DNA of 6,293 nt, taken from Atopobiaceae bacterium. Lineage in GTDB: Bacteria; Actinomycetota; Coriobacteriia; Coriobacteriales; Atopobiaceae. The position numbers and the translations under genes are program-made. The first letter of the stretch is position 1. The number at the start of each line of letters is the position of its first letter. This document shows positions 1 to 5,144 of the stretch, piece after piece. The stretch is taken from positions 1 through 6,293 of the forward strand of contig JABZIF010000064.1 of NCBI GenBank assembly GCA_015258485.1. The letters are read 5' to 3'. A model generated the notes under the pieces. It did not search any database and was not told the DNA's origin. It saw nothing but the letters and a program-made list of their open reading frames with translations.

Positions 1-51
1 GAATCCAGTCACCCCCAATAATGAGAGAAACTGCCACCATGCAGTTTTCAA
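1..51 (-). CDS. Possible 5' end of an unidentified gene, cut by the window edge
   Basis: The only support is a TTG codon at 49-51, preceded 4 nt upstream by GAGG (56-59), opening a frame that stays open for 17 codons to the window edge (LKTAWWQFLSLLGVTGF). A TGA lies four codons upstream in this frame, so a start has to be near here. The hydrophobic, Trp-rich beginning would suit a membrane protein. A competing frame begins with ATG at 64-66 and also runs off the edge, but its ribosome binding site is weaker. A promoter-like -10 box at 104-109 points the same way. No family can be named from so few residues. Confidence 0.3.
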   Translation of the reverse strand, partial: MKTAWWQFLSLLGVTGF

Positions 52-59
52 TGTACCTC

Positions 60-103
60 AATTGCATGCGCTCTACACGACGTCTGCAATTCAAAGTGTA
101 GAG
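60..103 (-). repeat. Two interleaved inverted repeats (pseudoknot-type or operator)
   Basis: CTCTACAC (71-78) is the exact inverted complement of GTGTAGAG (96-103), with 17 nt between. AATTGCA (60-66) is the exact inverted complement of TGCAATT (85-91). The arms interleave (60-66, 71-78, 85-91, 96-103), which is the topology of an H-type pseudoknot if transcribed. They fill the space between the putative -10 box and the putative translation start of the next minus-strand gene, so either an RNA leader structure or a protein-binding operator is possible. No known riboswitch class was recognised. Confidence 0.45.
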
Positions 104-133
104 AGTATACCCCATGAACTGTATTTTTTACAG
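104..133 (-). promoter_or_regulatory. Putative promoter for the gene running off the left edge
   Basis: On the minus strand TATACT (104-109) matches the -10 consensus at five of six positions. The -35 position, 17 nt upstream, is only TGTAAA (three of six). It lies after the DUF1275 stop codon and would start transcription near 97, inside the right arm of an inverted repeat (96-103). The call rests mostly on the -10 box and the position between two genes. Confidence 0.3.
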
Positions 134-139
134 GACCCT

Positions 140-841
140 TCACTGTTGTTTTCTCTCGGCCCTTGCACGAGTTGCAAGCACCTGTTTTTCTCGATCGATA
201 AACATAATGCAAACAACTACAAGAAGTGCGGCTGGAGAAAGCCAAATCATATGAGTTCCAAGTGCTGGGATCAAAAGATTTGCTACAACAGCCCCGCCCA
301 CAAAGCAAAAAATGGTTCCAAAGTATAAAAGCGAATTTTCAGCATGAAACGTATCATGAGTGTGAATATACGCCGCAATTTCTTGCGTGCCGCTTCTTAA
401 GTTGCCAATACACATAGTGGTTGCAAATGCATGACCATGCAGCTTTCTAAATGCCTGAACCTGAATGCCACAGGCAAGTGACGTAAGACTATTTGCTAGC
501 AAATTCATATTAGTGGGGAGAAAAGAAACAACCATAAGTAGAAATATCTCTACAAAAACCGCCAACTGTCTCCAATGCAAATGCTCTTCTCGTGCAATTG
601 CTCTAATAACATACGCAAAGGCAATCCCCACCGCAAAAGCAAGAATTGGAAAGGCATATTTTGCGCAATTTGCAAATGAGCCACTCGTTAAGTTCACGCC
701 AAAGAGCAATAAGTTTCCCGTCTGAGCATTAGCAAAAACACCACCACGAACAAGGTAAGAATACGCATCCATAACGCCACCGGAAAATGCTAAAAACGCA
801 GCCACTTCAACCGAATCTGACATTTGTAATGTGTGTTTCAA
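140..841 (-). CDS. DUF1275 (YoaK-type) membrane protein
   Basis: A polytopic inner-membrane protein of the DUF1275/YoaK family; its substrate is unknown and no transport or enzyme role should be assumed. The family signatures are visible: GGVMDAYSYL near residue 21, FANAQTGN at 36-43, then the matching second-half block FRKLHGHAFATTMCIGNLRSG at about 131-151. The two TGN/IGN blocks look like an internal duplication. About six hydrophobic segments are apparent, at roughly residues 13-28, 64-80, 94-108, 114-128, 172-190 and 200-216, with a basic C-terminal tail. Three starts are possible: GTG at 856, TTG at 841 and ATG at 823. I chose the TTG because GGAG (847-850) sits 5 nt upstream; the ATG has no clear Shine-Dalgarno site. 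Full length for the family (233 residues). A terminator at 881-926 separates it from the rubredoxin, so it is probably transcribed alone. Confidence 0.88.
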   Translation of the reverse strand: MKHTLQMSDSVEVAAFLAFSGGVMDAYSYLVRGGVFANAQTGNLLLFGVNLTSGSFANCAKYAFPILAFAVGIAFAYVIRAIAREEHLHWRQLAVFVEIFLLMVVSFLPTNMNLLANSLTSLACGIQVQAFRKLHGHAFATTMCIGNLRSGTQEIAAYIHTHDTFHAENSLLYFGTIFCFVGGAVVANLLIPALGTHMIWLSPAALLVVVCIMFIDREKQVLATRARAERKQQ

Positions 842-857
842 AATTGCTCCAACCACT

Positions 858-872
858 TATGTCTTTGACATA
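858..872. promoter_or_regulatory. Perfect palindrome upstream of the DUF1275 gene (possible operator)
   Basis: TATGTCTTTGACATA has 6-bp arms that match perfectly around a 3-bp centre. It lies 16 bp upstream of the preferred TTG start and just after a strong terminator, where a promoter or operator for the DUF1275 gene would be. No convincing -35/-10 pair was found beside it, and I do not recognise the regulator. Confidence 0.3.
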
Positions 873-880
873 CATTGCAG

Positions 881-926
881 CTACTTTTTAATAAAAAGCG
901 ATGCAGGTAAATCCTACATCGCTTTT
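881..926 (-). terminator. Rho-independent terminator
   Basis: A 10-bp stem AAAAGCGATG (894-903) / CATCGCTTTT (917-926) is extended, after one mismatch, by AGG/CCT, and closes a TAAAT loop. Read on the minus strand it is followed by a T-rich run (CTTTTTATT), so it ends the rubredoxin transcript about 70 nt after that gene's stop codon. On the plus strand the exit side is also T-rich, so it may work both ways. Confidence 0.85.
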
Positions 927-970
927 AACGTTTTGTTTAGTGCTGCGTCAAAATGTCATCTTTAGACAGT

Positions 971-996
971 ATAAACCTAAAGGAATTTAGGTTTAT
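971..996 (-). repeat. Hairpin abutting the rubredoxin stop codon
   Basis: ATAAACCTAAA (971-981) and TTTAGGTTTAT (986-996) form a perfect 11-bp stem with a 4-nt loop. It begins at the very next base after the TAA stop codon (997-999). It lacks a T-run on its minus-strand exit side, so it is not a classical terminator; a 3'-end stabilising or processing structure on the short mRNA is more likely. The true terminator follows at 881-926. Confidence 0.6.
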
Positions 997-1134
997 TTAC
1001 TCCTCAACGAGCTCGAACTGGTCTGGACCAACACCACAAACTGGGCAGGTATAATCCTCAGGAAGCTCTGGGGTATCAACCTCAACTTCATAGCCGCAAA
1101 CAGTGCAAACAAACTTGTAAGTCTTCTCTGCCAT
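997..1134 (-). CDS. Short rubredoxin (rubredoxin-like iron protein)
   Basis: A 45-residue cytosolic electron carrier expected to hold one iron in a Cys4 site. The ligands are visible as CTVCG (C10, C13) and CPVCG (C30, C33), followed by the usual GxxxF. Only 16 residues separate the two pairs, against about 29 in classical clostridial rubredoxin, so the middle loop with its usual YxPxxGD segment is missing. The C-terminal ELVEE is typical of rubredoxins. The ATG at 1134 has AGAGGA (1141-1146) 6 nt upstream and gives a protein that begins right at the domain. An in-frame GTG at 1215 also has a good site (AGGAG, 1224-1228) and would add 27 mostly basic residues; I consider this less likely but real translation of it is possible. 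Partners may include rubrerythrin or flavoprotein oxidoreductases, none of which is nearby. Probably monocistronic. Confidence 0.88.
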   Translation of the reverse strand: MAEKTYKFVCTVCGYEVEVDTPELPEDYTCPVCGVGPDQFELVEE

Positions 1135-1150
1135 TTTAATTCCTCTCTCC

Positions 1151-1194
1151 AAGCGTACAATGCGCTTCACATCTAACTTGCGCAAAAAGCGCAA
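1151..1194 (-). promoter_or_regulatory. Two small hairpins in the rubredoxin leader
   Basis: TTGCGC (1178-1183) / GCGCAA (1189-1194) forms a perfect 6-bp stem with an AAAAA loop on the plus strand (TTTTT on the transcript). AAGCG (1151-1155) / CGCTT (1163-1167), extended by two inner pairs, forms a second stem ending at the base next to the AGAGAGGA ribosome binding region. Both lie inside the 27-codon in-frame extension starting at GTG 1215. They could influence access to the ATG start; no known riboswitch class matches. Confidence 0.3.
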
Positions 1195-1232
1195 CTGGGT
1201 TACTTCAGAGCACACCTAACTCGCTCCTAAAG

Positions 1233-1253
1233 TTGTTATGTAAATAGTAACAA
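1233..1253. repeat. Inverted repeat TTGTTA-N9-TAACAA
   Basis: Perfect 6-bp arms at 1233-1238 and 1248-1253 in the rubredoxin upstream region. The arms resemble Rex operator half sites, but the 9-bp spacing is wrong for Rex (6 bp in the TTGTTA/TAACAA arrangement). On the minus strand the right arm also forms TGTTACTAT, an extended -10-like box without a usable -35. Its role is unknown. Confidence 0.25.
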
Positions 1254-1287
1254 ATACTACTAGCTTACAGGACCAGATTTTAAAAAA

Positions 1288-1302
1288 TAGGAATGATTCT
1301 CA
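1288..1302. promoter_or_regulatory. Fur-box-like operator upstream of rubredoxin
   Basis: Minus-strand TGAGAATCATTCCTA matches the Fur 7-1-7 core TGATAATnATTATCA at 10 of 14 informative positions and contains the perfect palindrome GAAT-C-ATTC. It lies about 15 bp downstream of the candidate -10 box at 1317-1322, that is at the expected transcription start, a usual repressor position. That an iron-binding protein lies downstream fits iron control. Regulation is inferred from the motif only. Confidence 0.45.
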
Positions 1303-1316
1303 TAAAAATTGCACGA

Positions 1317-1344
1317 TTTATCAAACAATCTACCTGGTCGTCAA
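1317..1344 (-). promoter_or_regulatory. Candidate promoter for rubredoxin
   Basis: On the minus strand TTGACG (1339-1344, five of six matches to the -35 consensus) is followed after 16 nt by GATAAA (1317-1322, four of six to -10), preceded by a T-rich stretch. Transcription would start near 1310 and leave a leader of about 175 nt before the ATG, containing the Fur-like site near the start and the two hairpins. Confidence 0.45.
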
Positions 1345-1421
1345 AGATTTTATTCAGAAATTAGTCCTGAAAACTACTTTTCAAAAATTATCAAGCATAA
1401 CCACACTGCATCAAAAAACGA

Positions 1422-1904
1422 TTAACGACTACGCTCTTTCAGAGCACGTTGAATTTCTCGATCAGAATCTCTCTTTGCGGCAGAGGCGCGCTTATCGTAA
1501 AGTTTCTTGCCCTGTGACAAAGCAACCAAGAGTTTCACTCGATTATGCTCGTCAAAATAGAGTTCCAGAGGAACCAATGCAAGACCTTTTTGGCGAAGTT
1601 TTCCATCAAGATACTCAAGCTGTCTACGATGAAGTAAAAGTTTACGCTTTCTATCTGGATCTACATTCCAGACGCCGCCATTAGTATATGGATGTACATG
1701 CATACCATGAATCCACGCTTCACCACCGCGAATCAGGCAAAATGTGTCAGTAATCTGACATCCACGCTCACGCAGGCTCTTAACCTCAGTGCCAGTGAGT
1801 ACTAAGCCACACTCAAACGTCTCGCCAATCTCATACTCATGACGAGCAGACCGATTTCTCGCAATTGACTTTTTACCTATCTGTTTTCCCTGCTTCTCTG
1901 CCAT
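1422..1904 (-). CDS. smpB: SsrA-binding protein SmpB (trans-translation)
   Basis: SmpB binds tmRNA and takes it to ribosomes stalled at the end of a broken message, so that the nascent protein is tagged and the ribosome freed. The 160-residue length and features are normal: a basic N-terminus, GLVLTGTEVKSLR at 33-45, a central OB-fold with WIHGMHVHPY near 64-73, the arginine-rich RKRKLLLHRRQL block at 85-96, and the C-terminal GKKLYDKR (132-139) plus KRDSDREIQRALK tail that enters the empty mRNA channel. Tyr136 stands where E. coli has His136. The ATG at 1904 is 2 nt past the TAA of the TPR gene, and its GAGGA site (1914-1918) lies inside the end of that gene, so translation is probably coupled. 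No ssrA gene was seen in the window. Confidence 0.97.
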   Translation of the reverse strand: MAEKQGKQIGKKSIARNRSARHEYEIGETFECGLVLTGTEVKSLRERGCQITDTFCLIRGGEAWIHGMHVHPYTNGGVWNVDPDRKRKLLLHRRQLEYLDGKLRQKGLALVPLELYFDEHNRVKLLVALSQGKKLYDKRASAAKRDSDREIQRALKERSR

Positions 1905-1906
1905 GA

Positions 1907-2827
1907 TTACTTATCCTCTTTATCAGAAGCAGTACCCGTTGCCTTTGAAAGATTATCTGTATTATCTACCACTGTTCCACCAGCTGTAACGCCCTCAGCA
2001 CACTCGGCATCTCGTACGAGCTGAAGAAGTGCCATTGCGGTCTTCTCGCCCACTAAATCACGAGCACGAAGTGTCATCTGAGTAGCAGTAGTCTTATCTC
2101 CTAAGACAGCGCAATCTTGTGCACACATAAGCAAGCAAACTGCAATCTCGGCATTTGCGCCAGTTGGAAGTCCTTCTGCCTCAAGTAAATTATTTGCCTC
2201 TTCATCGGTAAGACCATCAGGGTCTTTAGGCGTACCAGCAGCCTGATCAAGTGCTGCTTCGAGGTTAGAATCCTTCACTTCAAGACGGCAAGCAGCTCTT
2301 AAGCATGCAGCAGCTTGCTCTTCTTTTTCCTGCATATCAAACCAGTTTGCGAAGTTCAAAAAAGCCCTGCTTAAATGACGAGCTTCGCTTGCACGCTCAA
2401 AAACGCTAAATGTAAGTGCCATTTGTTCTTGAATATCACCCGCAATCCTAAATAAATCTGCTAAGTTAAGTCTAAACTCACAGTTCATAGGATTCCATCT
2501 AATAGCTGTTTTTAGAGCCTCCATGGCATTCTCGTAATCACCCGTGCGAACATATGCCATAGCTAAGTCTCCGTAAAGTTGCTCAAACGGTTCCGCAACA
2601 TCTTTTAGCGTTCGGGGGTCATTTTCTACGCGTCTATACGCCAGTCGATCAAATAGTGTTGGAAACGCAAAATATTGCACTTCATCGGTAGTCTGATAGT
2701 TTCTATCAACATACTCTTCAGCGTCTTCCGCCAAACGAAGTAGCAGTTCAAGTGCTTCTTGATCTTGATCTTGCATCATCATGCCTTCAGCACGCATCAA
2801 ATCATCTGAAAGGGCCGAAAGTGCCAT
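1907..2827 (-). CDS. TPR-repeat protein of unknown function, between rnr and smpB
   Basis: A 306-residue soluble helical protein with no signal peptide or membrane segment. One clear tetratricopeptide repeat, YGDLAMAYVRTGDYENAM through IRWNP, lies at about 85-113; less regular helix pairs follow at about 114-147 and 153-186, suggesting a small TPR superhelix used for protein binding. A more acidic N-terminal part precedes it and a Thr/Asp/Lys-rich, probably disordered tail ends it. No catalytic motif is visible. I chose ATG 2827 because AGGTGA (2833-2838) lies 5 nt upstream; the GTG at 2836 is part of that site and is unlikely to be used. It ends 2 nt before smpB and follows rnr by 111 nt, which suggests a link to RNA decay or ribosome rescue, but that is guilt by association. 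Confidence 0.85.
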   Translation of the reverse strand: MALSALSDDLMRAEGMMMQDQDQEALELLLRLAEDAEEYVDRNYQTTDEVQYFAFPTLFDRLAYRRVENDPRTLKDVAEPFEQLYGDLAMAYVRTGDYENAMEALKTAIRWNPMNCEFRLNLADLFRIAGDIQEQMALTFSVFERASEARHLSRAFLNFANWFDMQEKEEQAAACLRAACRLEVKDSNLEAALDQAAGTPKDPDGLTDEEANNLLEAEGLPTGANAEIAVCLLMCAQDCAVLGDKTTATQMTLRARDLVGEKTAMALLQLVRDAECAEGVTAGGTVVDNTDNLSKATGTASDKEDK

Positions 2828-2889
2828 GTTTCTCACCTATCACTCAATTTCAAATTCAAGCTTAATCTTTTACCGCATATAAACTAAAG

Positions 2890-2923
2890 TACCTGTAAAG
2901 TAATAGTAACAACCTTACTGGTA
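2890..2923 (-). repeat. Imperfect hairpin between rnr and the TPR gene
   Basis: TACCTGTAAAGT (2890-2901) and ACCTTACTGGTA (2912-2923) pair over 12 positions with one A-A mismatch and one G-T wobble, closing a 10-nt loop. On the minus strand it is followed by CTTTAGTTTAT, a poor T-run, so it may be a weak or partial terminator after rnr, or an mRNA processing site. It overlaps the candidate promoter spacer and -10 box. Confidence 0.4.
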
Positions 2924-2931
2924 ATTGTCTT
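2903..2931 (-). promoter_or_regulatory. Candidate internal promoter for the TPR-smpB pair
   Basis: On the minus strand AAGACA (2926-2931, four of six to the -35 consensus) is followed after 17 nt by TACTAT (2903-2908), which carries the TGn of an extended -10 element. It lies between the rnr stop and the TPR start and could give the pair its own transcription start near 2896. Confidence 0.35.
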
Positions 2932-2938
2932 TTAAGTA

Positions 2939-4948
2939 TTATTCCACAAGCGCTAAATCAATCTGTCCGCGAGCAACATTTACGCCAGAAATCTTTACCC
3001 GAATACGATCGCCAATACGATATGCTTTACCTGTTGATTCTCCGATGAGCGAAAGTGTCTCTTGATTGTATGCGTACCACTCTTGCCCTAAATCTCTCAC
3101 CGGTAAAAGTCCATCAGCATATGTGTCATCAAGCTCCACAAATAGACCAAATCGTTCACAACCATCAATAGTTCCCCACGCTTCCTGCCCAATGCGACTT
3201 TGATAGTACTCAGCCATCTTGATCTTCTGTGTAGCACGAGCAGCACCATCAGCCTTTCTCTCCTGCTCAGAACATACGCTACAAATATTAGGTAACGCCA
3301 GCTGCTCAGCCTTAGAAGATGTCTGACCACAAAGTAAACGCTTGAGTGTGCGATGAACAATTACATCAGGATAGCGTCTAATGGGCGAAGTAAAATGACA
3401 ATATGCATCAGCTCCAAGAGCAAAATGACCCTGATTTGTTGGTAAATATATGGCTCGCTTTTGTGCCCTTAGTAGCTGGGTATTAACCACGCGAGAATAC
3501 CGTGTGTTGTGCACCTTACGCAAAGCTTCCTGAAGAGCAGCTTGACTGCCTGTAACAATTCGAGCAGCACTATCTGGCTCAAGTGCGCCTATCGCCACTA
3601 ATGGCGTAACTGCAAGCTTTACTGTTTCTGGCGAAGGTTGCTCATGCACACGATATGCTGACTCAAGGTCATGCTGACTGAGCATTTTTGCAACACTTTC
3701 ATTGGCGGCAAGCATAGCTTCTTCAATGAGACCTGTAGCCTGAGTCCTATTCCGCACTGATACGTCAACTGGTTTATTTTGCTCATCAAGCACTACCCGT
3801 GTTTCAACACTTTCAAAATCAATAGAGCCACGTTTTTCTCGAATATGTTCTCTCAGTTTTCTAATCTCATTGAGCGTGAGTAACATCTTTGTAATGGCCT
3901 CAAAGTCCTCTTGCATAACTGACGTCTTTAGAGGTACCGAATCACCCTGGAGAAACGCATCCACCTGGTCATACGCTAAGCGAGCTCTCGAGCAAATGAC
4001 GGAATTCATAGCAGTGGCACATACAATTTTGCCTGATGTATCAAGCTTCATCTTGACTGACATGGCTAAACGGTCTTCGGCAGGTCGAAGTGAACATACG
4101 TCATTACAGAGTTTCTCAGGAAGCATCGGAAGTACTCGGTCAACCAAATAAGCTGAACAGGTGCGAGCACGTGCTTCTAAGTCAATAGGAGAATCCCATG
4201 TTACGTAATGAGCTACATCTGCAATATGAACCCAAAGTTCAAAGCCATCATCTGTTTGACAAGCACCAACGGCATCATCAAAGTCTTTTGCATCTGCTGG
4301 ATCTACCGTGATACACAAATTTTCTCGCAAATCACACCTTAAAGAATCTTCTGTCAATGCCTTCTCTACATCAACAGAAATCTTCTCTGCTTGACGAAGC
4401 GCTTTAATTGGAAACTCGGTAGCTAAACCAAATGAGGCAATAGCAGCTTCAACATTCATATCAAGTTCATCCGCAGAGCCTACACGACGCTCAATTGTCA
4501 CTACTGCAGCACTTTTACGTGTTGGATACTCGGTAATGTGCGCAACTACAACATCACCCTCAAACACAAAATGACGCTCAACAGACGAATCTTCTGGCAA
4601 CACAAAGAAATCGTGCTGAATCCTGCTGTCTAAGGGGACTACAGCTCCAAGCGGGCCAGCATCATGATACACACCCAAAAACGTTTGTACTGCTCGAGTC
4701 AGAACAGAACGCACATGAGCAAGAGGGACTTTCCCTTTAGCAGATATAAGCGAGACTTGCACCTCATCTCCATGCATTGCCTCATGTATACCGTGCTTAG
4801 CTAAAGCAAACGTACCTTCAGGCGTGCTTACCGTAGCAACACCAGGACGAGAAAGGCTAAGGACCCCGGTAAGTAGAGTTCTTGGACGTCTTGAAGCCTT
4901 TGCCCGTCCTTGCTTACGGTTGCCCTTATGTATACGTTTTCTGCTCAC
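2939..4948 (-). CDS. rnr: Ribonuclease R (3'-5' exoribonuclease, RNB family)
   Basis: A processive, Mg-dependent 3'-to-5' exoribonuclease that unwinds and degrades structured RNA, including messages released by trans-translation. Domains in order: a basic N-terminus (11 Lys/Arg in the first 23 residues), cold-shock-like OB domains at about 24-70 and 90-150, the RNB catalytic domain at about 205-540, and a C-terminal S1 domain at about 587-667. The catalytic acids are seen in VDPADAKDFDD as D216, D222, D224 and D225, and the RNB signature YCHFTSPIRRYPDVIVHR is at 516-533. GTG 4948 was chosen because AGGAGG (4953-4958) lies 4 nt upstream; a GTG at 4978 lacks a good site. At 669 residues it is much shorter than the 813 of E. 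coli: both the N-terminal helix-turn-helix and the Lys-rich tail after S1 are absent. Upstream of the TPR-smpB pair, probably partly co-transcribed. Confidence 0.95.
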   Translation of the reverse strand: MSRKRIHKGNRKQGRAKASRRPRTLLTGVLSLSRPGVATVSTPEGTFALAKHGIHEAMHGDEVQVSLISAKGKVPLAHVRSVLTRAVQTFLGVYHDAGPLGAVVPLDSRIQHDFFVLPEDSSVERHFVFEGDVVVAHITEYPTRKSAAVVTIERRVGSADELDMNVEAAIASFGLATEFPIKALRQAEKISVDVEKALTEDSLRCDLRENLCITVDPADAKDFDDAVGACQTDDGFELWVHIADVAHYVTWDSPIDLEARARTCSAYLVDRVLPMLPEKLCNDVCSLRPAEDRLAMSVKMKLDTSGKIVCATAMNSVICSRARLAYDQVDAFLQGDSVPLKTSVMQEDFEAITKMLLTLNEIRKLREHIREKRGSIDFESVETRVVLDEQNKPVDVSVRNRTQATGLIEEAMLAANESVAKMLSQHDLESAYRVHEQPSPETVKLAVTPLVAIGALEPDSAARIVTGSQAALQEALRKVHNTRYSRVVNTQLLRAQKRAIYLPTNQGHFALGADAYCHFTSPIRRYPDVIVHRTLKRLLCGQTSSKAEQLALPNICSVCSEQERKADGAARATQKIKMAEYYQSRIGQEAWGTIDGCERFGLFVELDDTYADGLLPVRDLGQEWYAYNQETLSLIGESTGKAYRIGDRIRVKISGVNVARGQIDLALVE

Positions 4949-5010
4949 ACAGCCTCCTGATTGCAGAAAGGCCAACACCGATTTGATGTCGGCCTCAAAT
5001 TCTTTGTTTC

Positions 5011-5039
5011 TATATACCCAGATATTTCTACTACTAAAC
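5011..5039 (-). promoter_or_regulatory. Weak candidate promoter for rnr
   Basis: On the minus strand TATATA (5011-5016) lies after TGGG, a near match to an extended -10 element, with only a poor -35 (GTTTAG, 5034-5039). It sits in the gap between the amidohydrolase terminator and rnr and would give a leader of about 55 nt. rnr needs a promoter here because the terminator at 5090-5122 precedes it, but this exact site is uncertain. Confidence 0.35.
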
Positions 5040-5089
5040 GAAGGCTCCGAGTTAAAGCTTATGTCTAGCGTCCAACGATTTTCTCGCCA

Positions 5090-5122
5090 TAAAAGAACCC
5101 CAGCACATAAACTGTACTGGGG
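5090..5122 (-). terminator. Rho-independent terminator of the amidohydrolase gene
   Basis: On the minus strand CCCCAGTAC (5114-5122) pairs with GTGCTGGGG (5098-5106) over 9 bp with one T-G wobble, a 7-nt loop, and a following TTCTTTTA run (5090-5097). It begins 22 nt after the amidohydrolase stop codon and cuts that gene off from rnr. Confidence 0.88.
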
Positions 5123-5144
5123 CCTTGAAAAACGCAGCGAAAAA

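Noticed and set aside
119..133. CTGTA-TTTTT-TACAG hairpin after the DUF1275 stop codon as a terminator
   Set aside because: A 5-bp AT-rich stem without a T-run on the minus strand is too weak to call.
48..308. Minus-strand 86-codon frame overlapping the end of the DUF1275 gene
   Set aside because: Out of frame with the DUF1275 protein; Cys/Ser-rich translation without domain, and most of it overlaps the real gene.
1233..1253. Rex operator
   Set aside because: Half sites TTGTTA/TAACAA fit, but the spacer is 9 bp instead of 6.
1353..1371. TTCAG/CTGAA hairpin after smpB as a terminator
   Set aside because: Only 5 bp with a 9-nt loop and no clean T-run; no convincing terminator for smpB was found, so read-through toward rubredoxin remains possible.
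1135..1421. tmRNA (ssrA) gene next to smpB
   Set aside because: The gap is too short and shows no tRNA-like ends or tag-coding frame.
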